Assembly: GCA_021779635.1 (NCBI GenBank)
Contig: JAJYAH010000260.1
Span: 1 to 8,649, forward strand
Reading direction: 5' to 3'
DNA: 8,649 nucleotides
DNA from: Pseudomonadota bacterium
GTDB taxonomy: Bacteria; Pseudomonadota; Alphaproteobacteria; Rhizobiales; Xanthobacteraceae
This document shows positions 6,965 through 8,649 of this stretch, in pieces. Within the stretch, counting starts at the first letter, position 1. The number at the start of each line of letters is the position of its first letter. The translations under genes were made by a program, and so were the position numbers. The notes beneath the pieces were generated by a model. It was given only the letters and a program-made list of their open reading frames with translations. It made no database searches and had not been told where the DNA came from.

Positions 6965-8485
6965 GTGACCGGACTGAAACAGAACGCGGCGGTCTTGCCT
7001 GATCGTACCGCCGGCCGTCGCGGCTGGGCGCCCCGGCTGGCGCAGGAGTCGAGGCTAAGACAGCTTGAGGAGCTGCTGGCGCGCCCGCCGATCGGGGCCG
7101 ATGCGATCGGCCTCGAAATCGAGCGCGCGGTTCTCTTGAGCGCCCTCGACCGGCGGCAGGACGCGCAACAGGCTTTCATCGACATCCTGCGCCGAGCGCC
7201 CACCCATTTCAGCGCCCTCAACGAATTCGGGACCCTGCTGACGAATATGGGAGCGATCGACGCCGCCTGCCGGGTCTATTCCGAGGCGATCCTCCACCAT
7301 CCCGACCATCCGATGGCGCGGGTGAACCTCGCCAATCTGCTGCTTCGCGCCAACAAGCACGCGGAAGCCCGCGGGCATTACGAAGCCGCGTTACGGATCG
7401 ATCCGGATTACGCGGAGGCGCATCAGGGTTTGGGTGCGGTCCTGTCCGACATCGGCGATCGCGCCGGGGCGCTTCATCATTTTCAGAAGGGCTTTCGCGG
7501 CCATGCGATTTCCAGCCTGCCGTATCGCGGTACCAAGCCACCGGTCACGGTGCTGCAACTGGTTTCATCGGGCGGCGGCAACATCCCGACCGCTGCGCTG
7601 CTGGACGACTGCGTCTTTCTGACGTCGGTTGTCGTCACCGACTATCTCGATCCCTCGGCTGCGCTGCCACCGCATCAACTGATCTTCAACGCCATCGGCG
7701 ATGCCGACCTCTGTGCGCCGGCGCTGAAGGCGGCCGCCCGTTTGACGGAGCGGACCACTGTACCTGTCATCAACGATCCCCGTGCGGTGATGAAGACCGG
7801 TCGTATCGACAATGCCCGGCGGCTCGGCGCCGTGCCGGGGGTGGTTGCGCCGCGGACCATGGCCATCGCGCGCGATATCCTTGCTGGCCCCGATGGCGTC
7901 GCCGCCATGGCGAGCCACCGGTTTGCCTTTCCGCTGCTGCTGCGTTCTCCCGGCTATCACACCGGACGCAACTTCATCATCGTCGGACAGCCAGCCGAAT
8001 TATCCGCAGCCGCGGCTGGTCTGCCGGGCGACGACCTGCTGGTCATCGAGTATCTCGATGCCCGCGGCAAGGACGGCAATGCGCGAAAATACCGCGTGAT
8101 GATGATCGGCGGCCGAATCTATCCGCTGCATCTGGCGATATCAGGGAAATGGAAGGTGCATTATTTCACCTCCGATATGGCCGACAAGCCGGACCATCGG
8201 CTGGAGGAAGCGCGGTTTCTCGCCGACATGCCGGCAGCGCTCGGCGAGAAGGCGATGGCCGCACTTGAAAAGATTCAGGACGTGCTCGGCCTCGACTATG
8301 GCGGCATCGACTTCGGGCTTGGTCCGAATGGCGATCTGTTGTTGTTCGAGGCCAACGCAACCATGGTGATCGCCCCAGTGGACCCCGACGAGCGCTGGGC
8401 CTATCGGCGCACGGCCATCGGCACGATCATTGACGCTGTTGTCGCCATGCTCATGCAAAAATCGACGCAAGCAAGGCCAGCTTGA
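6965..8485 (+). CDS. Tetratricopeptide-repeat protein with C-terminal ATP-grasp-type ligase domain (paralog B)
   Basis: From the GTG at 6965 the protein has 506 residues. Four TPR-like units cover about residues 49-180 (for example HYEAALRIDPDYAEAHQGLG at 138-157). The following domain parallels paralog A. It has GNIPTAALLDD (205-215), VINDPRAVMKTGR (268-280), a changed loop RSPGYHTGRNF (327-337), IEYLDARGKDG (361-371), RKYRVMMIGG (374-383), HLAISGKWKVHY (389-400), and the metal-site pair GIDFGL (447-452) and FEANA (461-465). Its VINDPR region resembles the equivalent part of glutathione synthetases, so an ATP-dependent carboxylate-amine ligase is the best call; no substrate is evident. The start is uncertain: the frame is open back to a TTG at 6758, neither codon has a good ribosome site, and the 6758-6964 part has no TPR character. 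It is divergent from paralog A with about 250 bp between them. Confidence 0.83.
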   Translation: MTGLKQNAAVLPDRTAGRRGWAPRLAQESRLRQLEELLARPPIGADAIGLEIERAVLLSALDRRQDAQQAFIDILRRAPTHFSALNEFGTLLTNMGAIDAACRVYSEAILHHPDHPMARVNLANLLLRANKHAEARGHYEAALRIDPDYAEAHQGLGAVLSDIGDRAGALHHFQKGFRGHAISSLPYRGTKPPVTVLQLVSSGGGNIPTAALLDDCVFLTSVVVTDYLDPSAALPPHQLIFNAIGDADLCAPALKAAARLTERTTVPVINDPRAVMKTGRIDNARRLGAVPGVVAPRTMAIARDILAGPDGVAAMASHRFAFPLLLRSPGYHTGRNFIIVGQPAELSAAAAGLPGDDLLVIEYLDARGKDGNARKYRVMMIGGRIYPLHLAISGKWKVHYFTSDMADKPDHRLEEARFLADMPAALGEKAMAALEKIQDVLGLDYGGIDFGLGPNGDLLLFEANATMVIAPVDPDERWAYRRTAIGTIIDAVVAMLMQKSTQARPA

Positions 8486-8637
8486 ATTTCGGCGTAACTA
8501 ACCCGCGCCTTTATTCGCCGACTGCTACGTCGGCACGTTCCCCGCATTGGGACCGGCGTTTCAAGGACCATGCCGCCGGCCCCGTTGCGATGATCGACCG
8601 CACCGCGCGAATGAAGATGGCGCGCTCGCCCGGCTAA
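8482..8637 (+). CDS. Possible small frame overlapping the end of paralog B (51 residues, doubtful)
   Basis: A TTG at 8482 overlaps the TGA of the ligase gene (TTGA) and opens a frame that ends with TAA at 8635-8637. AAGG at 8473-8476 lies 5 nt upstream, so translational coupling is possible. The product is basic, with HWDRRFKDHAAG in the middle and no signal peptide, membrane segment or known motif. The second half has mostly G/C third positions, but overlapping frames on the other strand are also open, so this may be chance. The ATG at 8590 would give only 15 residues. Confidence 0.2.
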   Translation: MNFGVTNPRLYSPTATSARSPHWDRRFKDHAAGPVAMIDRTARMKMARSPG

Positions 8638-8649
8638 TTGCCTCCTGCA
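8486..8649. other. Right-hand end region after paralog B
   Basis: Apart from the doubtful small frame, this 164-base end holds a 6-bp hairpin (GCCGAC 8517-8522, GTCGGC 8529-8534, loop TGCTAC) without a following T-run, so at best a weak terminator. On the minus strand AGGAGG occurs within the last ten bases of the window but has no ATG, GTG or TTG at a useful distance. No gene can be called with confidence. Confidence 0.4.

Noticed and set aside
8517..8534. Hairpin after paralog B as an intrinsic terminator
   Set aside because: The stem is only 6 bp and no T-run follows on either strand.

Overview
This window looks like a chromosomal segment of a GC-rich alphaproteobacterium, most likely of the Bradyrhizobium/Rhodopseudomonas group. 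That assignment is an inference from codon use (strong G/C preference at third positions) and protein style; no rRNA or other marker gene is present. There are six protein-coding genes, one of them cut by the left edge. I see no tRNA, rRNA, CRISPR array, insertion sequence or phage gene.

Left part (1-3923, minus strand): a sugar-type ABC importer operon. In transcription order it encodes an RbsC-type permease (3923-2952), a periplasmic sugar-binding protein with a signal peptide (2912-1890), and a second RbsC-type permease fused to an SMP-30/gluconolactonase/strictosidine-synthase-like beta-propeller (1779 to beyond base 1). The two permeases probably form a heteromeric channel, and the fused propeller suggests that the imported compound, or a lactone derived from it, is hydrolysed at the membrane. 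No ATPase subunit lies in the window; it is probably beyond base 1. A strong hairpin (1840-1871) sits just after the binding-protein gene, and a 17-bp near-palindrome (3979-3995) lies upstream of the operon.

Middle (4238-5002, plus strand): a slipin/stomatin-like SPFH membrane protein, divergent from the transporter operon and convergent with the next gene.

Right part (5035-8485): two divergently transcribed, clearly homologous genes. Each encodes an N-terminal block of tetratricopeptide repeats followed by an ATP-grasp-type ligase domain resembling glutathione synthetase/RimK folds. They share about half their residues in the ATP-grasp core but differ in repeat number and in the glycine-rich loop. 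They are the best candidate here for an undescribed system, perhaps a peptide- or amide-bond-forming pair scaffolded by TPRs; no substrate can be read from the sequence. A possible 51-codon frame overlaps the stop of the second ligase gene, but evidence that it is real is weak.
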